Origin: Phyllobacteriaceae bacterium
GTDB lineage: Bacteria > Pseudomonadota > Alphaproteobacteria > Rhizobiales > Rhizobiaceae
NCBI GenBank assembly: GCA_024645155.1
Contig: JAHEGF010000078.1
Location: 1 to 13,143, forward strand
Direction of reading: 5' to 3'
DNA: 13,143 bases
The first letter of the stretch is position 1. Every line of letters starts with the position of its first letter. The translations under genes and the position numbers were made by a program. The notes below the pieces were generated by a model. It saw only the letters and a program-made list of their open reading frames with translations, searched no databases and had not been told where the DNA came from. This document shows positions 7,380 through 13,047 of the stretch, in pieces.

Positions 7380-7498
7380 TGCCGAGTCCCTACCAATGTC
7401 CGTCAAGACTCTGAATTCGATTTGAAAAGTGCTGGAAACCCGGAGGTCTCGTGGAGTGGGTGCATAAGTGTCACGAAAGCTGCCAGGGCGCAATCGAA
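7345..7498 (-). ncRNA. Candidate small RNA ending at the 7345-7379 terminator
   Basis: Upstream of the terminator on the minus strand are three nested complementary arms: 7492-7498 with 7416-7422 (TTCGATT/AATCGAA), 7483-7486 with 7432-7435 (CTGG/CCAG), and 7472-7478 with 7447-7453 (TTTCGTG/CACGAGA, one G-U pair). They would fold into a long rod with internal loops, then a single-stranded spacer, then the terminator hairpin. This is the shape of a structured small RNA of about 150 bases. I could not find a strong promoter or match it to a known family; a 6S-like rod is possible but unproven. The other reading is an attenuated leader of the rhomboid mRNA. The 5' end given is only the outer edge of the stem. 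Confidence 0.4.
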
Positions 7499-7561
7499 AC
7501 GAATCATTAACCTTAACGGTAAACCAGTCGCGATCCCTGGTGGATAACCCCGTTCCCGCTC

Positions 7562-7577
7562 TGGCACGATTTCTGCT
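7562..7577 (+). promoter_or_regulatory. Sigma-54 (RpoN)-like -24/-12 promoter upstream of the PAS gene
   Basis: TGGCACGATTTCTGCT matches the RpoN consensus TGGCACG-N4-TTGCW at all but one position (C for the first T of the -12 box). The invariant GG (7563-7564) and GC (7575-7576) are exactly ten bases apart. Transcription would start near 7588, about 60 bases before the PAS gene ATG at 7648. No enhancer site was recognised. Confidence 0.5.
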
Positions 7578-7647
7578 TCGTGTTCCATGCTCGGCAGAGC
7601 AAGCGACACAGTGTGCTGTCATGGCACACCCACAGAGCGAGCGGAAC

Positions 7648-8295
7648 ATGAACAACAAGAAAACAATTGAGCTTTTTCAGTATTGGAACAGGTTGCGCGG
7701 CAAGCGCATGGCGCCAAAACGTACGGAAATCGAACCTTCGGATATCAAGACATTGCTGGCCGACACTTTCATTCTGGAAAAAGACACGCGCGGTAATCCT
7801 GTTTTCCGGTTGGCCGGGACGCGGATCTGCGCCATTTTCGGACGTGAGCTCAAGGGGTTTTCCTTTCCATCACTTTGGCCTGAGAAGGAAAGTCAGTTGA
7901 TGGCGCGGTTGCTTGCCGACACATTCGACAATGGACAGGTCATTTCCTTGTGTTTTGACGGTATAAGCCGCAACAACCGGGTTGCGCAGTTCGAGATGAT
8001 AGCGATGACTCTTGATGGCGGGAATGAAAATCCTCGCGCACTCGGTTTGATCACTGCGGTAACGGCGCCCTACTGGCTCGGCGCCGATCCAGTCGTACAG
8101 GCCCGCATTACTTCGGTCCGGGTTGTCGATCCTGAACGTGAGCCTGTCTATCTGAAGAACAGGCCAGCTGTTCCCGTTCCCGCACTGCAGCCCGAGGAAA
8201 TCACGGTTCTAGCGGAGGAGAATTTGGAGTCTGGCCGCCGAATTCATCACCTTGTCGTCCTTCCCGGAGGAAAGGAACAGGACGGGAATAATTAG
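7648..8295 (+). CDS. PAS domain-containing protein (PAS_5-type)
   Basis: A 215-residue cytoplasmic protein of the alphaproteobacterial PAS_5-like kind. The conserved N-terminal pattern IELFQYWNRLRGKRMAPKRTEIEPSDIKTLLADTFILE (residues about 7-44) leads into FRLAGTRICAIFGRELKGFSF (about 53-73), the PAS core strand and helix. The PAS region ends near residue 145. The tail to 215 has no known domain and no kinase, GGDEF or DNA-binding output, so it is a stand-alone sensor or adaptor. The frame is open from 7468, but the ATG at 7648 gives the family's usual N-terminus; an ATG at 7621 is the nearest alternative and has no ribosome binding site. The Shine-Dalgarno at 7648 is modest (GAGCGAGCGG). The tandem PilZ gene follows after 102 bases, so co-transcription is plausible. 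A sigma-54-like promoter lies upstream. Confidence 0.88.
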   Translation: MNNKKTIELFQYWNRLRGKRMAPKRTEIEPSDIKTLLADTFILEKDTRGNPVFRLAGTRICAIFGRELKGFSFPSLWPEKESQLMARLLADTFDNGQVISLCFDGISRNNRVAQFEMIAMTLDGGNENPRALGLITAVTAPYWLGADPVVQARITSVRVVDPEREPVYLKNRPAVPVPALQPEEITVLAEENLESGRRIHHLVVLPGGKEQDGNN

Positions 8296-8397
8296 AAGGC
8301 GGCGATACTCCCTTACCCCCTGTTAACTGTTTCATCCTATTCTTTGCGCGTGATCATGGGCGGTTGCGGCCATTGTGCGGGAGCAAACAGTACAGAA

Positions 8398-9009
8398 ATG
8401 TTCAATGCGGCAGCAAAAACGCCAAGCAAACACCCAGAGCGGCGCAATTTCCAACGCGTACAACTGAAAATCTACGGTCGCTTCATGCTGGAAGACAGAA
8501 GCGAACACCCTTGTGAAGTCCTGAACATGTCACCGGGGAATTTGGCGTTGCGCACCGATACTATTGCGGAACTGGGTGAAAAAGTAATTGCCTATATCGA
8601 CCATATCGGCCGTGTTGAAGGCGTTATGACACGCACGCTGGATGATGGATTCGCCATGACCATCCTTGCGTCCGAGCGAAAAAAGACCCAACTGGCTGCG
8701 CAGCTTACCTGGCTTGCCAACAAGCACGAGCTTGATCTGCCGGAAGACCGGCGCCACGAGCGCATGGCACCGCGCAATCCGGTCACCGTCTTGCATCTTG
8801 GTGATGGTCGCCAGTACAAGTGCCGGATCATCGATCTGTCCCTTTCCGGTGCAGCCATTGAAATCGATGTACGACCGGAAAAAGGGACCAAGGTTGTCCT
8901 GGGTACCATGAGTGGCGAAGTCGTTCGCCATTTCGAAGACGGCATCGCGATCGAGTTCGCTGTTGTACAGCGGCCGGAATTTCTCGAAAGCGAATTGAAA
9001 ACCGCCTGA
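8398..9009 (+). CDS. Tandem PilZ domain protein (c-di-GMP receptor candidate)
   Basis: A 203-residue protein with two PilZ domains, the usual c-di-GMP binding fold. The C-terminal domain (about 115-195) is canonical: RxxxR at 118-122 (RRHER) and DLSLSG at 146-151 fits D/NxSxxG. The N-terminal domain (about 13-95) has RxxxR at 16-20 (RNFQR), but its second motif is NMSPGN at 43-48, with Asn where Gly is expected. It may thus bind c-di-GMP weakly or serve only structurally. No output domain or membrane segment is seen. Starts at TTG 8344 or ATG 8356 are possible in frame, but add a Cys/Gly-rich stretch with no ribosome binding site; ATG 8398 gives the normal N-terminus, though its nearest GGGAG is distant (about 13 bases). 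It follows the PAS gene on the same strand. Confidence 0.88.
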   Translation: MFNAAAKTPSKHPERRNFQRVQLKIYGRFMLEDRSEHPCEVLNMSPGNLALRTDTIAELGEKVIAYIDHIGRVEGVMTRTLDDGFAMTILASERKKTQLAAQLTWLANKHELDLPEDRRHERMAPRNPVTVLHLGDGRQYKCRIIDLSLSGAAIEIDVRPEKGTKVVLGTMSGEVVRHFEDGIAIEFAVVQRPEFLESELKTA

Positions 9010-9399
9010 TTGCAGGATTTCTGATCTCTTGCACTCCGAACGGGATTTCCAAGCCTCATGCGCGGGATTTCTCCGTCCTTCGTATTTTTCTGCGACAACA
9101 ATAAGCAAGTAACATCTGCGATGCGCCGAACCCGATGCGCTTTCCAACAATATCCAGCACAAACTTTGGTCCGGTTGCCTGAACCGCCATACACAGTTCG
9201 CCACTCACCCGCCGAGCATTGACGAACCGCGGCATTGCAATACAGCACCGCTAAAATTGGATAAAATTTTTCGCAAATTTTATTATCAATATAGATGTGT
9301 TTTATATTTATTCTTACTTGTTTTTATTAGTTTTTATACTTTAATATTTTCCGAATGGAAATTCCTGTCTGCCATATTCCGCCCCCAGGGAGACGGGAA
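9010..9399. other. 390-base intergenic region, second part extremely A+T-rich
   Basis: Spacer between the tandem PilZ and the BTLCP peptidase genes. The first 240 bases have ordinary composition, with short direct repeats only (CGGGATTTC near 9050 and 9063; GATGCGC twice near 9120-9140) and no clear terminator. From 9251 it turns abruptly A+T-rich. I see no convincing gene; a 54-codon frame starting at 9059 has no ribosome binding site. Confidence 0.6.
9251..9350 (+). promoter_or_regulatory. A+T-rich upstream region with possible promoter for the BTLCP gene
   Basis: 85 of 100 bases are A or T, far above the surrounding sequence, with many T-A steps. This composition suits UP-element or xenogeneic-silencer-type binding (in alphaproteobacteria, MucR-like or H-NS-like proteins). 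A -10-like TATACT lies at 9335-9340, giving a leader of about 50 bases before the ATG at 9400; a matching -35 is not clear. The link to regulation is inferred. Confidence 0.4.
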
Positions 9400-10005
9400 A
9401 TGGCAACTCGATCAATCGTTTTTTCCATCGGAATTGCAGGCGTCCTAGCAATGGGGCCCGGCTTATCTGCAGTGAGGGCCGATAGCGGGGAGATGCACAT
9501 CTCTGGCAGGACCTCCCAACCGGTCGGCCATCATCGATTCTGTAAAAAATACCCGAGTGAGTGCAGGCAGATAATCGGGCGCGGCCCAATATTTCTGTCC
9601 GAGGATATCTGGGCAAAGGCCCAGGAAATCAACAATGAAGTGAACACGGAGGTGAGGCCGCTTACCGATATGGAAATCTGGGGCGTCGAAGAGCGCTGGT
9701 CCTTTCCCAGATCAGTCGGTGATTGTGAAGATTTTGTTCTCGAGAAGCGCCGCCGGCTGATGCAGGCGGGCATTTCCGCCGACAACCTACTGATTACTGT
9801 CGTTCGCCAGATGAATGGCGACGGGCACGCAGTTCTGACACTCAGGACGGACCACGGTGACTTTATCCTCGACAATCTTGAACCGCGTGTTCTGCCCTGG
9901 TCAAAGACCGATTACCGCTACCTGAAACGTCAGTCTGCCAGCCATTCCGGACAATGGGTTTCAATAGACGACAGCCGCAACATCACGGTGGGAAGCGTTA
10001 GATAA
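9400..10005 (+). CDS. Exported transglutaminase-like cysteine peptidase (BTLCP family)
   Basis: A 201-residue protein of the bacterial transglutaminase-like cysteine proteinase family, to which the adhesin-clipping protease LapG belongs. A signal peptide covers residues 1-27 (hydrophobic 5-24, likely cleavage after AVRA). The papain-like triad is intact: Cys109 in GDCEDFVLEKR, His143 in GDGHAVLTLRT and Asp158 in ILDNL. Cys48 and Cys55 near the mature N-terminus could form a disulfide. AGGGAG seven bases before the ATG at 9400 fixes the start. It should act in the periplasm. No LapD-like regulator or large adhesin is in the window, so a LapG-like role is inference; the neighbouring tandem PilZ gene makes a c-di-GMP connection attractive. 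Many alphaproteobacteria carry such short BTLCP proteins of unknown substrate. Confidence 0.92.
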   Translation: MATRSIVFSIGIAGVLAMGPGLSAVRADSGEMHISGRTSQPVGHHRFCKKYPSECRQIIGRGPIFLSEDIWAKAQEINNEVNTEVRPLTDMEIWGVEERWSFPRSVGDCEDFVLEKRRRLMQAGISADNLLITVVRQMNGDGHAVLTLRTDHGDFILDNLEPRVLPWSKTDYRYLKRQSASHSGQWVSIDDSRNITVGSVR

Positions 10006-10069
10006 CAGTCAAATTCAGATCGAGCCGGTCGAGTCCCTACCCTCCCCGTCCCAACCGACCGAGCTCGCG

Positions 10070-10096
10070 GAGCCGGCCCCGTCCTCGGGCCGGCTC
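10070..10096. terminator. Strong GC hairpin between convergent genes (possible bidirectional terminator)
   Basis: GAGCCGGCCC at 10070-10079 pairs perfectly with GGGCCGGCTC at 10087-10096 around a 7-base loop. It lies in the 121-base gap between the BTLCP gene (plus) and the carbonic-anhydrase-like gene (minus). There is no T-run on either side, so it is a stable 3' structure rather than a textbook intrinsic terminator. Confidence 0.5.
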
Positions 10097-10126
10097 CACC
10101 CACCCCTCGAATGGGCGGATAATCTC

Positions 10127-10654
10127 TCAAACCGGCTTCAATTTGGCAGCAAATCGCCGCCCGTTGCGGACATAGCCTGCGGCTGCGTTCCTTAGGAACT
10201 CTATTGTTTCGTCATCGAGGGTGCGCACCGCCTTCGCTGGAGATCCGACAATCAGTGAATTGGGCGCAAACTCCTTGCCTTCGGTAACAAGAGCACCGGC
10301 GCCGACGATGGAGTTATCACCGATCCTAGCGCCGTTCATGATTATGGCGCCAATGCCTACCAGGATGTTGTCGCCAAGGGTGCACCCATGCAGCGTTGCC
10401 CGGTGGCCAATCGTACACCCTTCACCGACCGTAAGCGGAAATCCCATATCCGTGTGCATGACAGTGTGTTCCTGCACATTTGTGTCTTTCCCGATTGAAA
10501 TCGGTTCGTTGTCGCCGCGGATCACGGCACCAAACCAGATCCCGGCATTCCGGCCCACATGCACCTTGCCAATCACCATTGCATCGGGAGCGATCCAGTT
10601 GCTCTCCTGATCGTCAAATTCGGGGTTCATTCCGTCCAGCTCGTAGATTGGCAC
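10127..10654 (-). CDS. Gamma carbonic anhydrase family protein
   Basis: A 175-residue left-handed beta-helix protein (hexapeptide repeats from about 15 to 140) of the gamma-carbonic-anhydrase-like group (YrdA/PaaY type). The three expected metal-binding histidines are present: His67 in VMHTDMG, and His84 and His89 in IGHRATLHGC. Arg46 and Asp48 in VIRGDNEPISIG and Gln61 in TNVQEH are the usual active-site neighbours. The family acts as a trimer with metal at subunit interfaces; whether this one hydrates CO2 cannot be judged, since many YrdA-type members show little activity. The start is a GTG at 10654: GGAG lies six bases upstream. An ATG overlaps it by two bases (ATGTG) but is in another frame that stops after nine codons. 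The small membrane protein gene lies 37 bases upstream on the same strand, probably one operon. Confidence 0.93.
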   Translation of the reverse strand: MPIYELDGMNPEFDDQESNWIAPDAMVIGKVHVGRNAGIWFGAVIRGDNEPISIGKDTNVQEHTVMHTDMGFPLTVGEGCTIGHRATLHGCTLGDNILVGIGAIIMNGARIGDNSIVGAGALVTEGKEFAPNSLIVGSPAKAVRTLDDETIEFLRNAAAGYVRNGRRFAAKLKPV

Positions 10655-10691
10655 ATTTCACTCCTGAAATATCAATCCGGGTTCTTCGTCA

Positions 10692-11021
10692 TCAAAAGCT
10701 CATTATCCGGCCCAGGCGCCAAATTACCTCAATGGACACAATACCAGTAGCCAGCATCCAGAAAGCAGCAGTTGTAAAGCATGAAAACTGCATTGGCCTG
10801 CCGATTTTTCGCTCGGCGTAGGCATTGTTTGCATCGTTGATCAGCATTGCCGGGCCAGCAAACATACTCATGGCAATCGACCGGAAAGGATGCCTTGTCG
10901 AAAACAGGGGAGCACTGAACGATGCAGGCCGCTGCAATCCGGCTTCAATAATCGAGACCGACAGGCCCGTGATGACCATACCGGTCAGGAATGCGAACAA
11001 AATAAGAGACCCGTCACTCAT
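10692..11021 (-). CDS. Small membrane protein of unknown function
   Basis: A 109-residue protein with three hydrophobic segments (about 5-27, 47-62 and 78-101), and a central conserved-looking stretch FAGPAMLINDANNAYAERKIGR with polar and charged residues between segments two and three. I recognise the type as a hypothetical membrane protein of Hyphomicrobiales but cannot give a function. The frame opens at a TTG at 11051, but the ATG at 11021 gives a sensible N-terminus (MSDGSLILFAF); neither has a strong ribosome binding site. It precedes the gamma-carbonic-anhydrase-like gene by 37 bases and is divergent from the next gene, with a 111-base shared promoter region. Confidence 0.75.
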   Translation of the reverse strand: MSDGSLILFAFLTGMVITGLSVSIIEAGLQRPASFSAPLFSTRHPFRSIAMSMFAGPAMLINDANNAYAERKIGRPMQFSCFTTAAFWMLATGIVSIEVIWRLGRIMSF

Positions 11022-11022
11022 G

Positions 11023-11040
11023 TTTACCAACCATTTACCA
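11023..11040 (+). promoter_or_regulatory. CtrA-like site in a divergent promoter region (weak)
   Basis: TTTA-N7-TTTACC (11023-11039) resembles the CtrA consensus TTAA-N7-TTAAC with one mismatch in each half, read also as a direct repeat of TTTACCA with an 11-base period. It lies immediately beside the start of the minus-strand membrane protein gene and about 95 bases upstream of the plus-strand gene. It is a plausible cell-cycle control site but a weak match. Confidence 0.25.
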
Positions 11041-11132
11041 TAAATATCCAATCTGACTGTGCAACCAAACGCAAGAGTTGTGCCCGAAATCCGTGCCTTT
11101 ACGGTACATATTTATGAATTGTGGACAGACAG

Positions 11133-11858
11133 ATGAGTGATGCTACTGCCGGAGGCACCTATGAGAAGATCGGCGCAACATTCATGCTCAAGGTGTTCTA
11201 TTGTTTTGGCGCGCTGGCGTTGCTGTCTGTTGCAATCAGCGTCGCAGGTCGCTTTCTTGGACATACGCTGGTGCTTGCCGGTCATTCAACGAATACCGGC
11301 GTTCATGAAGTGGTTATCGGAAACAACGTCCTGGCAATCGGCGAAAACATGATCCGCTATGAACGCCAGCGCCACAGTGGCGTTCATTCACGCATTGATT
11401 TGTATATGAAATGGCCGCAGATGGCCGGGTATTCCCAGGAATACCGGGAGGCATTCAACTACGCGGATGGCGATCCGTCGCTTCTGTTCGTTTCCTTTGA
11501 AGAACAGATCATGTCGCGAGACATGAGCGGGCGTTTTGAACCCATCTACAGCAAACTGATAATCAGACCCGGAGAAAACGGCCCTGCGGGACTGGCGATA
11601 TACAAATTCACCGATAAATCGGGTTATACCAACGAGTTGCTGGTAACGGGAACCAAATCCGACGGCACCTTGTTTGTCGCCCGATGCCCCGAAAAAGGCG
11701 ACGCTCTGGCATCTTGTGAGCGGGACATACTGATCGGCGACAGTCTCAGCCTGACGTATCGCTTTCCGCGGTCAAAATTGAAAGAATGGCGCGCTATCGA
11801 TAGCGCGGTACTGGCCAGTGCCCGCCGTTTCCTAAAAACTGCGCCTCCGGCCAACTAG
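11133..11858 (+). CDS. Membrane-anchored protein of unknown function
   Basis: A 241-residue protein I do not recognise. One hydrophobic segment near the N-terminus (about 18-46, VFYCFGALALLSVAISVAG) follows a short polar head, and the remaining 195 residues are hydrophilic, mixed alpha/beta in look, and probably periplasmic: a type II-like anchored protein. Two cysteines at 185 and 195 in the periplasmic part could form a disulfide (ARCPEKGD and ASCERDI). No catalytic motif is visible. The start is ATG 11133; an in-frame GTG at 11121 is possible. It is divergent from the small membrane protein and converges on the DUF3126 gene, sharing four bases with it. Its closeness to DUF3126 and cysE is the only context. 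Confidence 0.8.
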   Translation: MSDATAGGTYEKIGATFMLKVFYCFGALALLSVAISVAGRFLGHTLVLAGHSTNTGVHEVVIGNNVLAIGENMIRYERQRHSGVHSRIDLYMKWPQMAGYSQEYREAFNYADGDPSLLFVSFEEQIMSRDMSGRFEPIYSKLIIRPGENGPAGLAIYKFTDKSGYTNELLVTGTKSDGTLFVARCPEKGDALASCERDILIGDSLSLTYRFPRSKLKEWRAIDSAVLASARRFLKTAPPAN

Positions 11859-12079
11859 CCGGCGCCCATTCCATCCAGATCGATGTCTAGTATGGACATC
11901 GTCAGGTCAAACGACAACTCGCCCTCGTCTTCCGTGCGATAAATGATACCCAGGAACTCGTCACCCAGATATAGCTCGCAGGAATCATCCTTGCGGGGGC
12001 GGGCTTTGACTTGGAGATTCATGTTCTGGAATGTTCGTTTGAAATAGGCATCAAGTTTTCTGAGTTCATCCTGCTTCAA
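11855..12079 (-). CDS. DUF3126 family protein
   Basis: A 74-residue acidic soluble protein matching DUF3126, a small alphaproteobacterial family of unknown function. The pattern is LRKLDAYFKRTF (6-17), RPRKDDSCELYLGDEFLG (27-44) and a closing acidic stretch SILDIDLDGMG. The start is a TTG at 12079, with GGAG seven bases upstream. No in-frame ATG exists before residue 20, and the text before that residue is conserved in the family, so TTG is forced. The stop shares CTAG with the convergent gene. cysE lies 128 bases upstream on the same strand, so the two may be co-transcribed; the gap holds only a short CCCC-TTC-GGGG hairpin with no good T-run. Confidence 0.9.
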   Translation of the reverse strand: MKQDELRKLDAYFKRTFQNMNLQVKARPRKDDSCELYLGDEFLGIIYRTEDEGELSFDLTMSILDIDLDGMGAG

Positions 12080-12207
12080 GAAACCACTCCATTTGTTCGA
12101 ATTTTTTCAGGCAATTCCGCTGTCGTGCGCTTCTGCCACGGAGAACGGTGCGGGTAAACCCCGAAGGGGAATTCCGACTGTGAAATTCCCGGATCGTACG
12201 AGCGGAA

Positions 12208-13047
12208 CTAATCCTCCTCGATCGCGACAGCAAATGCTGCACCCAGCAACTGGTCCATGGCGCGCGATGGTTCATCGCAACCGGCTTCACCAACAATTCG
12301 GGCCGGGACACCGGCAACCGTCTTGTTGTTCGGAACATCGGTAAGAACTACAGAACCCGAAGCGACCTTCGTGCAATGACCAATCTCGATATTACCAAGG
12401 ATTTTTGCGCCTGCCCCGATCAGCACCCCGCACCGGATCTTTGGATGCCGGTCGCCGCCGGCCTTGCCGGTACCGCCGAGCGTGACACCGTGCAGAATCG
12501 AAACATTATCCTCGATAACCGCGGTTTCACCAACAACAAGGCCGGTCGCATGGTCAATGAAGATGCCTTTGCCCATTCGCGAAGCAGGATGGATGTCTGT
12601 CTGAAACACCGACGAAGACCGGCTTTGCAGGTATAATGCAAAATCGCGGCGCCCCTCATTCCACAACCAGTGGGCAAGCCGATGTGTCTGGATCGCGTGG
12701 AATCCTTTGAAATAGAGCACCGGCATCATGAAACGGTCGCATGCGGGATCACGGTCATAGTAACTTTGGATATCGACGCGAACCGTCGCTGCCCATTCCG
12801 GGTCCGCCCTGCGCAACGCAGCAAATGCATTGCGGATCATCGGAGCGCCAATATCTGAATGACCCAAACGTTCTGCAACGCGGTAGATAACCGCATCCTC
12901 GAGTGTTTCGTGATCCATTATCGTCGCATGCAGAAACACGGAAAGAAGCGGTTCCTTGTCGATGGCCTGCTGTGCCTCGACGCGGATTGAATCCCAGATC
13001 GGGTCAATAGACTTCAATTGCTTGGCTACAGCCTGTTGCGATGCCAT
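12208..13047 (-). CDS. cysE: Serine O-acetyltransferase
   Basis: CysE transfers acetyl from acetyl-CoA to L-serine, giving O-acetylserine for cysteine synthesis in the cytoplasm. At 279 residues it has full length. The N-terminal helical domain (about 8-140) holds YYDRDPACDRFMMPVLYFKGFHA with Asp98 and Asp100 near the serine site. The hexapeptide beta-helix domain (about 150-255) has the catalytic Asp165-His166 pair in FIDHATG, HGVTLGGTGK, and the second active-site His201 in GDRHPKIR. The C-terminus ends IEED, without the terminal isoleucine that docks into CysK in enterobacteria. Two ATGs (13053 and 13047) are in frame; GGGAG is one base from the first and seven from the second, so 13047 is chosen. 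DUF3126 follows downstream. The upstream 96 bases hold a TTGACC (13143-13138, minus strand) that might be a -35 box, with no clear -10. Confidence 0.97.
   Translation of the reverse strand: MASQQAVAKQLKSIDPIWDSIRVEAQQAIDKEPLLSVFLHATIMDHETLEDAVIYRVAERLGHSDIGAPMIRNAFAALRRADPEWAATVRVDIQSYYDRDPACDRFMMPVLYFKGFHAIQTHRLAHWLWNEGRRDFALYLQSRSSSVFQTDIHPASRMGKGIFIDHATGLVVGETAVIEDNVSILHGVTLGGTGKAGGDRHPKIRCGVLIGAGAKILGNIEIGHCTKVASGSVVLTDVPNNKTVAGVPARIVGEAGCDEPSRAMDQLLGAAFAVAIEED

Larger units (their letters stand above)
7254..7647. other. 394-base intergenic region with terminator, structured element and promoter
   Basis: Divergent spacer between the rhomboid gene and the PAS gene. It holds a minus-strand intrinsic terminator (7345-7379), a nested inverted structure (7416-7498), a run of TTAACC-like repeats (TTAACC 7507-7512, TTAACG 7513-7518, GTAAACC 7519-7525) and a sigma-54-like promoter (7562-7577). 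I see no convincing protein gene in it; the frames crossing it are extensions of the flanking genes. Confidence 0.7.

Noticed and set aside
7254..7658. 135-residue N-terminal extension of the rhomboid protein
   Set aside because: It crosses a strong intrinsic terminator and non-coding structure, is Arg-rich and unlike any rhomboid N-terminus; the ATG at 7253 has a ribosome binding site.
9059..9223. 54-codon plus-strand frame in the PilZ-BTLCP gap
   Set aside because: No ribosome binding site and unremarkable composition; nothing supports translation.
9257..9448. 63-residue Phe/Leu/Tyr-rich frame that looks like a small membrane protein
   Set aside because: It starts at a TTG without a ribosome binding site, runs through the A+T-rich tract (which yields hydrophobic residues by composition alone) and overlaps the well-supported start of the BTLCP gene.
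12120..12180. Short CCCC-TTC-GGGG hairpin between cysE and the DUF3126 gene as a terminator
   Set aside because: The stem is only four bases and the following minus-strand sequence has just three Ts.
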